NCBI RefSeq assembly: GCF_017589465.1
Contig: NZ_JAELYA010000004.1
Span: 434,001-498,000, forward strand
DNA length: 64,000 nt
DNA from: Pseudomonas schmalbachii
GTDB lineage: Bacteria > Pseudomonadota > Gammaproteobacteria > Pseudomonadales > Pseudomonadaceae
Reading direction: 5' to 3'
The notes under the pieces were generated by a model. It made no database searches. It was not told the origin of the DNA and saw only the letters and a list, made by a program, of their open reading frames with translations. Positions 19,320 through 27,945 of the stretch are shown in pieces (the stretch's first letter is position 1; the number at the start of each line of letters is the position of its first letter). The position numbers and the translations under genes are program-made.

Positions 19320-20215
19320 GGCTCCCCAAACTGAAGCTCAGGGGCCGGCATGCCGTCATCGGCATCCCGTTCTTCTGGCTGTTCCTGTTCTTCCTGTTGC
19401 CCTTCATCATTGTGCTGAAGATCAGCCTGGCCGAGGCGGATGTCGCCATCCCGCCGTACACCGAGGTCTTCCAGTACGCCGACCAGACGTTGCAGGTGGT
19501 GATGAACCTCGGCAACTACGTGATGCTGAGCGGCGACCCGCTGTACATCGACGCCTATCTCGGCTCGCTGAAGATGGCGTTCATCAGCACCCTGATCTGC
19601 CTGCTGATCGGCTACCCGATGGCCTATGCCATCGCCCGCGCCAGCAAGGAAATGCAGACCGTGCTGCTGCTGCTGATCATGATGCCGACCTGGACGGCGA
19701 TCCTGATCCGCGTGTACGCCTGGATGGGCATCCTGTCCAACAACGGTCTGCTCAACGGCTTCCTGATGTCCATCGGCATCATCAACGAGCCGCTGACCAT
19801 CCTCAACACCAACCTCGCGGTGTACATCGGCATCGTCTACTCGTACCTGCCGTTCATGATCCTGCCGCTCTTCGCCAACCTGGTGAAGCACGACCAGAGC
19901 CTGCTGGAAGCCGCGTCCGACCTGGGCGCGAGCGATATCACCAGCTTCTGGAAGATCACCGTGCCGCTGTCGAAGAACGGCATCATCGCCGGCTGCATGC
20001 TGGTGTTCATTCCGGCGGTGGGCGAGTTCGTCATCCCGGAACTGCTCGGCGGCCCCGAGACGCTGATGATCGGCAAGGTGCTGTGGCAGGAGTTCTTCAA
20101 CAACCGCGACTGGCCTGTGGCTTCCGCCCTCGCCGTGGTGATGCTGGTGATCCTTATCGTGCCCATCATTCTCTTCAACAAGAACCAGGCTAAAGAGCTG
20201 GAGGGCAAGGTATGA
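19316..20215 (+). CDS. spuG: Polyamine ABC transporter permease SpuG
   Basis: A 299-residue inner-membrane permease of the PotB/PotH type with about six membrane segments. The EAA loop that contacts SpuF reads EAASDLGASDITSFWKITVPLSKNG. It starts by ATGA overlap with spuF. The 3' end, coding for AKELEGKV and the stop, is repeated 86 bases downstream just before spuH, a partial duplication described in the findings. Confidence 0.95.
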   Translation: MRLPKLKLRGRHAVIGIPFFWLFLFFLLPFIIVLKISLAEADVAIPPYTEVFQYADQTLQVVMNLGNYVMLSGDPLYIDAYLGSLKMAFISTLICLLIGYPMAYAIARASKEMQTVLLLLIMMPTWTAILIRVYAWMGILSNNGLLNGFLMSIGIINEPLTILNTNLAVYIGIVYSYLPFMILPLFANLVKHDQSLLEAASDLGASDITSFWKITVPLSKNGIIAGCMLVFIPAVGEFVIPELLGGPETLMIGKVLWQEFFNNRDWPVASALAVVMLVILIVPIILFNKNQAKELEGKV

Positions 20216-20303
20216 ACCACCTCGACGCATCCCGCCCGTCATCCTCTTCAACAGGCTCTCCATCCAGAAGCAGGGCTAAAGAACTGGAGGGCAAGGTATG
20301 AAC
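20189..20303 (+). repeat. Imperfect tandem duplication at the spuG/spuH junction
   Basis: A 29-base segment (20189-20217) that encodes the end of spuG, its ribosome site and an ATGAAC start recurs at 20275-20303 with one mismatch. A looser match continues further upstream (CTCTTCAACA at both places, with an indel). The first copy retains an ATG that opens a 29-codon frame (20212-20301), ending in a TGA that overlaps the spuH ATG. Confidence 0.85.
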
Positions 20304-21170
20304 AAGCGCTGGTCCGTTCCGAGCATCATGCTGGTGCTCGGCCTGCTGTTCATCTACATCCCGATGGTCATCATGGTCATCTACTCCTTCAACGGCTCCA
20401 AGCTGGTGACCGTATGGGGCGGCTGGTCGGTGAAGTGGTATGTCGGCCTGCTGGACAACTCCCAGCTGATCGGCTCGGTGTTCCGCTCGCTGGAGATCGC
20501 CGTGTACACCGCGATTTCCTCGGTGATCCTCGGCACCCTGGCGGCCTTCGTGCTCACCCGCATCCCGCGCTTCCGTGGCCGCACGCTGTTCGGTGGCATG
20601 GTCACCGCGCCGCTGGTAATGCCCGAGGTGATCACCGGTCTGTCGCTGCTGCTGCTGTTCGTGGCCATGGCCCAGATGATCGGCTGGCCGCAGGAGCGCG
20701 GCATCGTAACCATCTGGATCGCCCACACCAGCTTCTGCGCGTCCTACGTGGCGGTGGTGGTTTCGGCGCGCCTGCGCGAGCTGGACCTGTCCATCGAGGA
20801 AGCGGCGATGGACCTGGGTGCGCGGCCGTGGAAGGTGTTCCTGCTGATCACCATCCCGATGATCGCGCCGTCGCTGGCGGCGGGCGGCATGATGTCCTTC
20901 GCCCTGTCGCTGGATGACCTGGTTCTGGCCAGCTTCGTATCCGGTCCCGGCTCGACTACCCTGCCGATGGAAGTGTTCTCCGCCGTGCGCCTGGGTGTGA
21001 AGCCGGAGATCAACGCCGTTGCCAGCCTGATCCTCCTGACTGTCTCGCTGTTCACCTTCTTCGCCTGGTACTTCACCCGCCAGGCCGAGGAGCGCCGCAA
21101 GCGTGCCGTACAGGAAGCCATGGAGGCCTCGGCCACCGACTGGCAAAAGAGTTCGACAGCCACCGCCTGA
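20298..21170 (+). CDS. spuH: Polyamine ABC transporter permease SpuH
   Basis: A 290-residue permease of the PotC/PotI type with about six membrane segments and the EAA loop EEAAMDLGARPWKVFLLITIP. With SpuG it forms the translocation channel. The ATG at 20298 lies in the second copy of the junction duplication and has the GGAGGG ribosome site carried in that copy. It is the last gene of the operon; a terminator starts 42 bases after the stop. Confidence 0.95.
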   Translation: MNKRWSVPSIMLVLGLLFIYIPMVIMVIYSFNGSKLVTVWGGWSVKWYVGLLDNSQLIGSVFRSLEIAVYTAISSVILGTLAAFVLTRIPRFRGRTLFGGMVTAPLVMPEVITGLSLLLLFVAMAQMIGWPQERGIVTIWIAHTSFCASYVAVVVSARLRELDLSIEEAAMDLGARPWKVFLLITIPMIAPSLAAGGMMSFALSLDDLVLASFVSGPGSTTLPMEVFSAVRLGVKPEINAVASLILLTVSLFTFFAWYFTRQAEERRKRAVQEAMEASATDWQKSSTATA

Positions 21171-21212
21171 CGCCGTCTTGTCGGCCGGCCGACGCTGGTG
21201 CTTGTCGAAACA

Positions 21213-21242
21213 CGGGCCACCTCAGGGTGGCCCGTTTCGTTT
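21213..21242 (+). terminator. Terminator of the spuABCDEFGH operon
   Basis: CGGGCCACC and GGTGGCCCG form a 9-bp stem followed by TTTCGTTT. Confidence 0.88.
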
Positions 21243-21329
21243 CCGGGCGAAAGATTTACCTGTCGTCGAAACTATCGGAAATTTCTATGGCATTTTGACG
21301 CCATGTTTACGCCGATAGCCGACTAGTAT

Positions 21330-21540
21330 TGATTCTGTTCGCTGGTGACTTCTGGTCCCCCCGCAAATGGAACGGTCGCCAGCCAGCGGACGATGCTTGT
21401 GCAACACCCCCCGAGCGGGAGATGGCGCGGAATACAACACCCTTTATCCCTTGCGGGAAATAACGCGCCAAGGAGCTACGGCATCTCCTGCAGCCCTCAG
21501 CAAGCAAGAAACCTCGCCCCGGCGGGGTTTCTTGCTTTTC
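21330..21540 (+). ncRNA. Candidate structured small RNA between spuH and the acylase gene
   Basis: A strong rightward rho-independent terminator (stem 21504-21535, then TTTTC) sits about 260 bases beyond the spuH terminator, and no plus-strand gene lies between. A TAGTAT box at 21326-21331 is a possible -10. In between are GGCGCG and CGCGCC arms around an inner TTTATCCC/GGGAAATAA stem, and at least six GGA motifs, as in RsmA-binding RNAs. No reading frame with a ribosome site is evident. I do not recognise a named RNA. Confidence 0.35.
21504..21539 (+). terminator. Strong terminator, plus-strand orientation
   Basis: A 15-bp stem starts GCAAGAAACC and closes GGTTTCTTGC with a G+C-rich top, followed by TTTT on the plus strand. 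On the minus strand, where it would follow the acylase gene, the trailing sequence is not T-rich. Confidence 0.8.
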
Positions 21541-21546
21541 GGGCCT

Positions 21547-23925
21547 TCACCGGGCCGCTGGAACCAGTTGCAGCAGGCCACGACTGTTGGCCGCCACGTC
21601 CTCTTCGGCCAGGTGCTGCGGCTGGTAGAGCCCGTCGATGTAAGGTTGCGCCTGGTCGGCATAGTGCCGGTCGAACGGCACGCCGCTCTGGCCGACCGGA
21701 TTGATACCGAGGCTGTGCGCCGGATCGGCGAAATCGATCAGGCGGCGGGCCGATGGCCCATAGACCACCTGCCAGGGTGCTGTACCGATACGCGCCGACA
21801 GGTTGTTCGGCGTCTCGTGGCCGCCCGGTGCGGCGAACGGCCCGACGTTGAACAGCCGGTCCAGCGGCTTGCGCCGGCCGAGCGGGTGGTTGTGGGTCAG
21901 GGTGTGCGCCTTGCCCCATTGCCAGGTGGCCGGGTCGTCGCCGAGTGTCTGGCGCAGATGTCGCAGGCTGGTCTGCCAGGCGCTGCGGACGATCTCCTCG
22001 CGGTTTTCCCGGGCCGGTGTGGCGCGGTTGTCCCACCAAGGGGAGCCGGCATCGGCGGCCAGCCGTGGCAAGGCGATGTCGAGCGCGCGGGTTGAGAGCA
22101 GGTTGGTGAAGAAGGCCTCGCCCAGTTCGTCGCGCATGGCGCTGTCGGCGAGCTGGTAGAGCAACTGGTTGAACAGGGTAGCGGCGGCCGAGTCCAACGG
22201 ATGATCGCCTTGCCAGTCGGCGAGCTGCTCGATCAGCGCTTTTTCCTCGGCATTCGCAGCGATATTCCGCAGGATCGGCAGCAATGGCTGCAATGTGCGC
22301 GGACCGTAGCCGGTGCCGCTGTCGAGTTGCAGCGCCTGGCTGTTCTGCAGATCCCATTTCACCCGGTCGTCGCGGAGCTTTTCATCCAGCCGCTGGCCGC
22401 GATCGGGCAGGTTGTAGTAACCGGGAATCGGCTTGCCGCCGGGCTGGAAATTGGCCGAGACGATATAGCCGCGCGGCGGATTCTCCTCCTGCGGGTTGTC
22501 GCTGAACGGCAGGAAGCCCGGCTTCTCCGCCTCGCCGCCGGCGCCATCGAGGATGAACGCCGGGTTCACTCCGGCCGGCCGCTGCGGCAGTTGCGCGGCG
22601 GCCCACCAGCCGATGTCGCCGCTGGCGCTGGCCCAGACGATATTCAGGCCGGGAGCGTGGACTTTCGCCGCGGCGGCGCGGGCCTTGTCCAGCGTGTCGG
22701 CGCGGTTGAGCTGGTAGAAGGCATCGAGCAGCGGGTTTTCGCTTTCGAGGAAGGCCCACCAGAGGGCGATCGGCGTTTTCCCGGCTGTAGCCCCGAGCGC
22801 GTCGTTGATCAGCGGGCCATGGGGCGAGCTGCGCAGCACCAGCTTCACCGGCTGTTCGCCCTTCACCGCGATGCTCTGCTCCTCGCGCCTGAGGTCCACC
22901 CACTGGCCGCGATACCAGACCTGCTCGGGGTTGGCCGGGTTGACCTTCTCGGCGATCAGGTCGATGTCGTCGTTCTGGAACATGGTCAGGCTCCAGCCGA
23001 ACTGCCGGTTGTGACCGAGCGAGGCGAACGGGTTGAGCGCCTGGTGATGGCCGTAGAGCTCGAAGCCGGGGGCGCTGAGGTGTGCCTCGTACCACACCGC
23101 CGGTACGGCGAAGCGGATGTGCGGATCGCCGGCCAGCAGCGGGCTGCCGCTGCGCGTGCGGCTGCCGGACACGGCCCAGGCATTGCTGCCCTCGAACTGC
23201 GGCAGGCCGGCCTCTGCCAGCGCCTGCTGGCTGAGCCGGGCGATGGCGTCGAGGTCGCGCCAGTCGCCGTCGGCCAGCGTGGTACGGCCGAGCGCGCCGT
23301 CGGGATGCCAGGCCAGGTCGAAGATAGCCAGGTAGTCACTGCCCAGTTCGTCGCGGATGTAGGTGAGCACCGGTTCGGTACGGAAGGCGGCAGCGAAGCT
23401 GTAGGCCATGTAGCCGGCGACGCTGATGCAGTCCGCCGCGGTGAACGGACGTTGGGGAATGCCCAGCAGATCGAACTCCAGGGGCCGCGGATGGCTGTCC
23501 TGGAACTGGTTGATGCCATCCAGATAGGCTTCCAGCGCCTTCCAGGCGGGCGACTGGCGGTCCTGGCGAGCGACGTACTGGTCCGCCCGGTCGCGGATGC
23601 GCAAGGTGCGGAACAGGCGGTCGGTCTCCACCAGCGTCGGGCCAAGTACCTCGGCCAGTTCGCCGCGGGACAGGCGGCGCAGCATTTCCATCTGGAACAG
23701 TCGGTCCTGGGCATGCACGTAACCCAGCGCGCGGTACAGGTCGGATTCGTCCTGCGCGCTGATGTGCGGCACGCCGCGCTCGTCGTAGCGGATGCCGACC
23801 GGATGGTTCAGGCGCTGCAGGCTGGCCCGGCCGTCCCGCTGCGGCTGCTTGCCGTGCAGGTACCAGGCGCCGGCGGCGACGCTCGCCACGATGATGACGG
23901 CCAGCGCCACGAGGCTGCGCTTCAT
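21547..23925 (-). CDS. hacB: Penicillin-acylase-family Ntn-hydrolase (HacB-like acylase)
   Basis: A 792-residue Ntn-hydrolase precursor. An N-terminal hydrophobic segment (about 3-22) directs it to the periplasm. Autocleavage before the nucleophile S247 (in FEGSNAWAVSGSRT) would yield alpha and beta chains. HGPLIND and the C-terminal LYQPQHLAEE segment are typical of the family. By homology to PAO1 PA0305 it hydrolyses the amide of long-chain acyl-homoserine lactones and similar compounds; the natural substrate is uncertain. The ATG at 23925 follows GAGAGGGACGA; the frame continues upstream without a ribosome site. Its place next to the polyamine operon is the same as in PAO1. Confidence 0.9.
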   Translation of the reverse strand: MKRSLVALAVIIVASVAAGAWYLHGKQPQRDGRASLQRLNHPVGIRYDERGVPHISAQDESDLYRALGYVHAQDRLFQMEMLRRLSRGELAEVLGPTLVETDRLFRTLRIRDRADQYVARQDRQSPAWKALEAYLDGINQFQDSHPRPLEFDLLGIPQRPFTAADCISVAGYMAYSFAAAFRTEPVLTYIRDELGSDYLAIFDLAWHPDGALGRTTLADGDWRDLDAIARLSQQALAEAGLPQFEGSNAWAVSGSRTRSGSPLLAGDPHIRFAVPAVWYEAHLSAPGFELYGHHQALNPFASLGHNRQFGWSLTMFQNDDIDLIAEKVNPANPEQVWYRGQWVDLRREEQSIAVKGEQPVKLVLRSSPHGPLINDALGATAGKTPIALWWAFLESENPLLDAFYQLNRADTLDKARAAAAKVHAPGLNIVWASASGDIGWWAAAQLPQRPAGVNPAFILDGAGGEAEKPGFLPFSDNPQEENPPRGYIVSANFQPGGKPIPGYYNLPDRGQRLDEKLRDDRVKWDLQNSQALQLDSGTGYGPRTLQPLLPILRNIAANAEEKALIEQLADWQGDHPLDSAAATLFNQLLYQLADSAMRDELGEAFFTNLLSTRALDIALPRLAADAGSPWWDNRATPARENREEIVRSAWQTSLRHLRQTLGDDPATWQWGKAHTLTHNHPLGRRKPLDRLFNVGPFAAPGGHETPNNLSARIGTAPWQVVYGPSARRLIDFADPAHSLGINPVGQSGVPFDRHYADQAQPYIDGLYQPQHLAEEDVAANSRGLLQLVPAAR

Positions 23926-24029
23926 TCGTCCCTCTCCCTGTTTTCGAGGGCGAATTCTGCGCACAAGAATATGGCCGGCAAAAGCGGAAAGTTGACCGCC
24001 GCACCGGGAGTCGGCGCGGCGGCTTGCGG

Positions 24030-24536
24030 TCACTCGACCAGAGGGATGTCCTTGGTGCCCTGTATCAGGGTGATGGCATCGAGCTGATCCTCGATCTGCA
24101 GGAAGCGCAGCGAACGCTGTGGCGAGACCTCCTTGGCTATGCGCCCCAGGTACTTTTCCTTCAGCTCCTGCTTGTCGTCCTGCAGCTCCAGCACGCGCTC
24201 CTGCAGCTTGGCGGCCTGGTCGTTGGTAACCGATCCGGCGTGGCTGTTATAGGCGCGGGCGTAGTCGAGGATGATCGCCAGGGTTTCCTTGCTCAGCTTC
24301 TCCGCTTCGGTCCGGTAGCTGTTGTAGATCGGCCAGAAGGCTTCGGCCTCCTGCGAGTCGAGTCCCATGTTGGCCTCGACGATGCGTTTGCGCTTGTAGT
24401 CGATGTCGGCCAGGGTGTTCTGGATCGCCGACTTGTGCTCGTCCATCACCTGCTTGGTGCTTGGCTCCTCTGCGGCGGTAGCTACCAGCGGCAGGCTGAG
24501 CAGGGCGCAGAAGGCCAGGGCGGGGCGTAGTTGCAT
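24030..24536 (-). CDS. Periplasmic helical protein of unknown function
   Basis: A 168-residue protein with a signal peptide of about 21 residues (LPLVATAAEE). The mature part is almost wholly helical and charged, with coiled-coil-like heptads around 40-135 (KRKRIVEANMGL, EAEKLSKETLAIIL, QERVLELQDDKQELKEKYL). The composition resembles small periplasmic chaperone-like proteins, but I recognise no named domain. AAGGAG lies eight bases before the ATG at 24536. It follows the acylase gene on the same strand with a separate ribosome site, as in PAO1 near PA0306. Confidence 0.75.
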   Translation of the reverse strand: MQLRPALAFCALLSLPLVATAAEEPSTKQVMDEHKSAIQNTLADIDYKRKRIVEANMGLDSQEAEAFWPIYNSYRTEAEKLSKETLAIILDYARAYNSHAGSVTNDQAAKLQERVLELQDDKQELKEKYLGRIAKEVSPQRSLRFLQIEDQLDAITLIQGTKDIPLVE

Positions 24537-24611
24537 GACGTACTCCTTCGTTGCGGGATGGTCCATCGTGGACCTGTGCCGGAGAAAGTGTAGTCAGTGC
24601 GGTGGCGATGC

Positions 24612-25187
24612 TCAGTCGGCCGGCGGAGCCCAGGGGCAATAGCAGCCGACCGCCAGGGTGTGGGTGGCCTCGACCTTGCGCCCGGCGACCAGCGCTTCGA
24701 GGATCGGCTCGATGAAGCTGTTGCTCGAGGTGCAGGTGGCGCCTTCGCTGTACGGGCCGAAGTAGGCGAGCCGGCCCTGGGCGTCCCAGATGCCCACTGC
24801 GGGGCTGGCCGGCAGGCGCTCGGCGCCGGGCAGGGTGGCGAGAGACCTCAGCGCCTTCAGGGTTTCCGGAAGCTGGCCGCGGCTGCCGGGCTTGCGTACT
24901 TCGAAGAACTCCACGCCCTGCGGCGCGAAACGGCCGATCAGCTCGGCGAGGTGCTGCTGGTTGCCGACATTGCACGGGCAGGCCGGGTCCCAGAAATGCA
25001 CCAGACGGATCGGGCCGGGCCCCGACAGCTCCCGTGGCAACTGCAGGCCGTCGCCGGCGAACAGCGTCGGCTGGTCGCTGAACGGGCGGATATAGCGGCT
25101 CTGGAACCACCAGTAGGCGGTCGCCAGGCCGGCGAGGCAGAAGGCGGCAATCAGGCTGGCGAGAATGGCTTTGCGGCGGGAGGTCAT
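24612..25187 (-). CDS. Membrane-anchored thioredoxin-fold protein (DUF6436-like)
   Basis: A 191-residue protein with one N-terminal membrane segment (about 8-30) and a periplasmic domain resembling thioredoxin-fold lipid-anchored proteins. VHFWDPACPCNVGNQQHL places a CPC cysteine pair where a redox CXXC would sit, and a second cysteine group (CYCPW) lies near the C terminus. A redox or metal role is inference. The ATG at 25187 starts just before the positively charged SRRK flank of the membrane segment; a longer frame to 25265 would overlap the promoter area of the divergent hydrolase. Confidence 0.7.
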   Translation of the reverse strand: MTSRRKAILASLIAAFCLAGLATAYWWFQSRYIRPFSDQPTLFAGDGLQLPRELSGPGPIRLVHFWDPACPCNVGNQQHLAELIGRFAPQGVEFFEVRKPGSRGQLPETLKALRSLATLPGAERLPASPAVGIWDAQGRLAYFGPYSEGATCTSSNSFIEPILEALVAGRKVEATHTLAVGCYCPWAPPAD

Positions 25188-25299
25188 GGCGAATACCGGT
25201 AAGATAGCCGTCAAGCTTGCCATGCCGCGTGCCGCGGCTGAATATCCGGCGGGGCGGAACGACATATTCCGCCTATCCTCCCGAGAGACGGAATACCCG

Positions 25300-26238
25300 A
25301 TGCCAGAAGCCTTCGAGCCCTCCCTGCTGCGCCAGCACCTGCGACCTCTGGCCGCAGCTTCATTGGATGAGGACGTACGCCGTTACCAGCAGTTCTATGG
25401 GCTCGATCCCTCGCTGCGGCACCCGGGCGTATCGACGCGCCTGGGCTGCTTCGCCGCGGGCGGCTACCGCATCGCCGCGCAGTACTGGTGCCCGGAGCGG
25501 CCGAGGGGCAGTCTGCTGCTGCTGCATGGCTACTACGATCATATGGGCCTGTTCCGCCATGTGATCGACTGGGGGCTGCAGATGGGCTTCGCGGTGCTGG
25601 CCTGCGACCTGCCGGGACATGGCCTGTCCGATGGAGCGGCCGCCAGCATCGGCGACTTCGCCGAGTACCAGGCGGTCCTGACCGGGCTACTGGCGCAGGC
25701 GGACATCCTCGACCTGCCGAAACCGTGGCACCTGTGTGGACAGAGCACCGGCGGCGCCATCCTGCTCGATTACCTGCTGACCGGCACGCCGCGGGATGAT
25801 CTCGGCGAAACTATCCTCCTCGCGCCGCTGGTGCGGCCGCGGGCCTGGGGCTGGTCGAAGCTGAGCTACCAGATGCTGCGGCCCTTCGTCGGCTCCATCC
25901 CGCGCAAATTCACCGACAACTCGAACGACGCCGAATTTCTCACCTTCCTGCGCGACCGCGACCCCCTGCAGCCGCGCACCCTGCCCACCGCCTGGGTGGG
26001 CGCGTTGGCGCGCTGGATTCCGCGCATCGAGGCGGCAGCGCCCGGCCCGCAGAGCCTGATCGTGGTCCAGGGCGACGCGGACGAAACGGTGGACTGGCGT
26101 TACAACCTGAAGGTGCTGGACAACAAGTTCGAACGTATCGAGTGCCTGTTGCTCAGCGGCGCGCGACACCACCTGGCGAACGAGAGCGAGACGCTGCGCC
26201 AGCGATATTTCGAGTTTCTTGGGGAGAGGCTTGGGTGA
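25300..26238 (+). CDS. Alpha/beta hydrolase (serine aminopeptidase/lysophospholipase-like)
   Basis: A 312-residue alpha/beta-hydrolase. The oxyanion motif LLLHGYYDHMG, the nucleophile elbow CGQSTGG with S149, an acidic residue in VVQGDADETV and a final His in SGARHHLANES are all present. The fold and the HGYYDH motif resemble the Hydrolase_4 group (monoglyceride lipase/lysophospholipase). It has no signal peptide. The ATG at 25300 follows GAGAG. It is divergent from the DUF6436-like gene. Substrate unknown. Confidence 0.82.
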   Translation: MPEAFEPSLLRQHLRPLAAASLDEDVRRYQQFYGLDPSLRHPGVSTRLGCFAAGGYRIAAQYWCPERPRGSLLLLHGYYDHMGLFRHVIDWGLQMGFAVLACDLPGHGLSDGAAASIGDFAEYQAVLTGLLAQADILDLPKPWHLCGQSTGGAILLDYLLTGTPRDDLGETILLAPLVRPRAWGWSKLSYQMLRPFVGSIPRKFTDNSNDAEFLTFLRDRDPLQPRTLPTAWVGALARWIPRIEAAAPGPQSLIVVQGDADETVDWRYNLKVLDNKFERIECLLLSGARHHLANESETLRQRYFEFLGERLG

Positions 26239-26393
26239 GGGCGGTGGGGCGTTGGAACTGGTGAGAGCTGTACTCCGGGGCGTTTCCCTGAATCCTTGCG
26301 CTAACTTCCTTCAAGCGCCGCGCCCGGCTGTACAGCGAGGGTGATTGTACGGGGATGCCGGCTCGGAATGGGCTTATAGCCCTGTAGGGAAAT

Positions 26394-27134
26394 TCACTGC
26401 CCGTCTTGGCCAACCGCCAGGCCGGCGCGTACGGCGCCCAGCGCTGCCTGGTAATAGGTCTTGCCTGCCGGCGAGTCGGTGAAGTCGGCGAACTGGCCAA
26501 GCTCGCCATCCGACAGCTCGCGATAGACGTACAGCAGGGTGTTTTCCAGATCGGCGCCAATCTGCCCCATCAGCTTCTGCCGCTGGCCTTCCAGCATTTC
26601 CCGTGGCTGGACCTGGCCGAGCAGGCCGGGAAGCATCTGGCTCAGGCTGTCGGCGGCCACCGCGGCCAGCGCCATGCTGACCTCGGCACCGGCCTCGCGG
26701 GCCGGCAGCGTCTGGCTGAGGCGCTGGATCAACTGGCGGCGCTGCTCGCTGGCCTGCTGGCGCGGCAGCCCATTGGCGTGCTGGGCGAGCTGGTCGCTGC
26801 GGGTGGCGAAGGTTTCCGCCGCCGTCACCTTGCGTCCCAGCGGCGATTCGAAGAAGGCCAGGGCGGATGAGCAGTCCGCCAGGTTCTGCCGCAGGCTGCC
26901 CAGGGCGCGCTGGTCGATCTCGGCCGGGGCGAAGCGGCGATTGCTGTTCTCCACCAGCGCCTGGTACAGCGCCGGCGGCAGGTTGTTCTGGTAGCGCTTC
27001 TGCGCGGCATGCAGGGCGTCATTGAAGTGCGCGCGCTGTTCGGGCCAGCCGGCGGCCTGGTACAGGCGTTGGTAATCGTCGGCCAGAGCTGGCAGGCCCA
27101 GCAGGAGCAGGGTGAAGGCAAGCAGTGCGCGCAA
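26394..27134 (-). CDS. Periplasmic DUF2059-type protein
   Basis: A 246-residue secreted protein beginning at a TTG codon (27134). The choice rests on an excellent GAGGAG seven bases upstream and on the signal peptide it gives (RALLAFTLLLLGLPALA before DDYQRL). The mature part is helical, with a C-terminal YRELSDGELGQFADFTDSPAGKTYY segment typical of DUF2059 proteins. Function unknown. It stands between the hydrolase and the divergent oxygenase gene. Confidence 0.78.
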   Translation of the reverse strand: MRALLAFTLLLLGLPALADDYQRLYQAAGWPEQRAHFNDALHAAQKRYQNNLPPALYQALVENSNRRFAPAEIDQRALGSLRQNLADCSSALAFFESPLGRKVTAAETFATRSDQLAQHANGLPRQQASEQRRQLIQRLSQTLPAREAGAEVSMALAAVAADSLSQMLPGLLGQVQPREMLEGQRQKLMGQIGADLENTLLYVYRELSDGELGQFADFTDSPAGKTYYQAALGAVRAGLAVGQDGQ

Positions 27135-27234
27135 TTGGGACTCCTCAGGGGGCGGCAATTTGTCGCCGCCGGCTTATTGTCGGCAAGGCTTGCCCGCCTT
27201 GTCGAGCCGGATGTGCCGGACGTTACAATGCCAC

Positions 27235-27858
27235 ATGAACTTCCATCCCGAATCCCCTCTCCTGCAACGCATCGTCGATGATCTGGCCGAACGCGGCTGG
27301 TCGCGCCAGGACGTCTTCCTTCCCGCCGAGCTGACCGCCGCGTTGGCCGTGGAGTGCCGTGTCAGGGCCGTTTCCGGTCAGCTGGAGGCGGCGGCTGTCG
27401 GCCGTGGCGAAGGGCAGGCCGTGCGCGAAGGCATTCGCGGCGACCGCATCCAGTGGCTGGAGGGCGGTCAGTCCGAGTCCTGCGATGTCTACCTGGCGAT
27501 CATGGACGCGCTGCGTCAGGCGCTGAACCAGGGGCTCTATCTCGGCCTGGAGGACTTCGAGAGCCATTTTGCGCTGTATCCGCCCGGTGCCTTCTATCAG
27601 AAGCATCTCGACCGTTTCCGCGACGATGACCGGCGCACGGTTTCGGCGGTGCTCTATCTCAACGAGGACTGGCAGCCCGGACAGGGCGGCGCACTGCGCA
27701 TGTACCTGAGCGACGGCGAGGAATGCGATGTGCCGCCACTGGGCGGCACGCTGGTGGTGTTCCTCTCCGCCGACTTCCCCCATGAAGTGCTGCCGGCGAC
27801 CCGCGAGCGCCTGTCCCTCACCGGCTGGTTCCGTCGTCGCGGCAACGGCCCCGTCTGA
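27235..27858 (+). CDS. 2-oxoglutarate/Fe(II)-dependent oxygenase (prolyl-4-hydroxylase type)
   Basis: A 207-residue double-stranded beta-helix oxygenase. Iron ligands are H124 and D126 (YQKHLDRF) and H183 (FPHEVLPATRERLSLTGWF); the Arg of RERL is in place to bind 2-oxoglutarate. FYQKHLD and LYLNEDWQPGQGGALRMY match the bacterial P4Hc/SM-20-like group. The target could be a protein prolyl residue, but this cannot be read from sequence. The ATG at 27235 begins the conserved part. It shares a short divergent region with the DUF2059 gene. Confidence 0.83.
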   Translation: MNFHPESPLLQRIVDDLAERGWSRQDVFLPAELTAALAVECRVRAVSGQLEAAAVGRGEGQAVREGIRGDRIQWLEGGQSESCDVYLAIMDALRQALNQGLYLGLEDFESHFALYPPGAFYQKHLDRFRDDDRRTVSAVLYLNEDWQPGQGGALRMYLSDGEECDVPPLGGTLVVFLSADFPHEVLPATRERLSLTGWFRRRGNGPV

Positions 27859-27945
27859 GCCGCCCAGCCGGTCGGGAACATCCCGGCGTGACCCGTCCTG
27901 CCCAAGACGCTAGTCTGGATCGGTCGGACATGGAGTTGCGCAGTC

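Noticed and set aside
22201-24087. 628-residue plus-strand frame opposite the acylase gene
   Set aside because: Antisense to a well-supported Ntn-hydrolase with its signal sequence and catalytic Ser; no protein motifs of its own.
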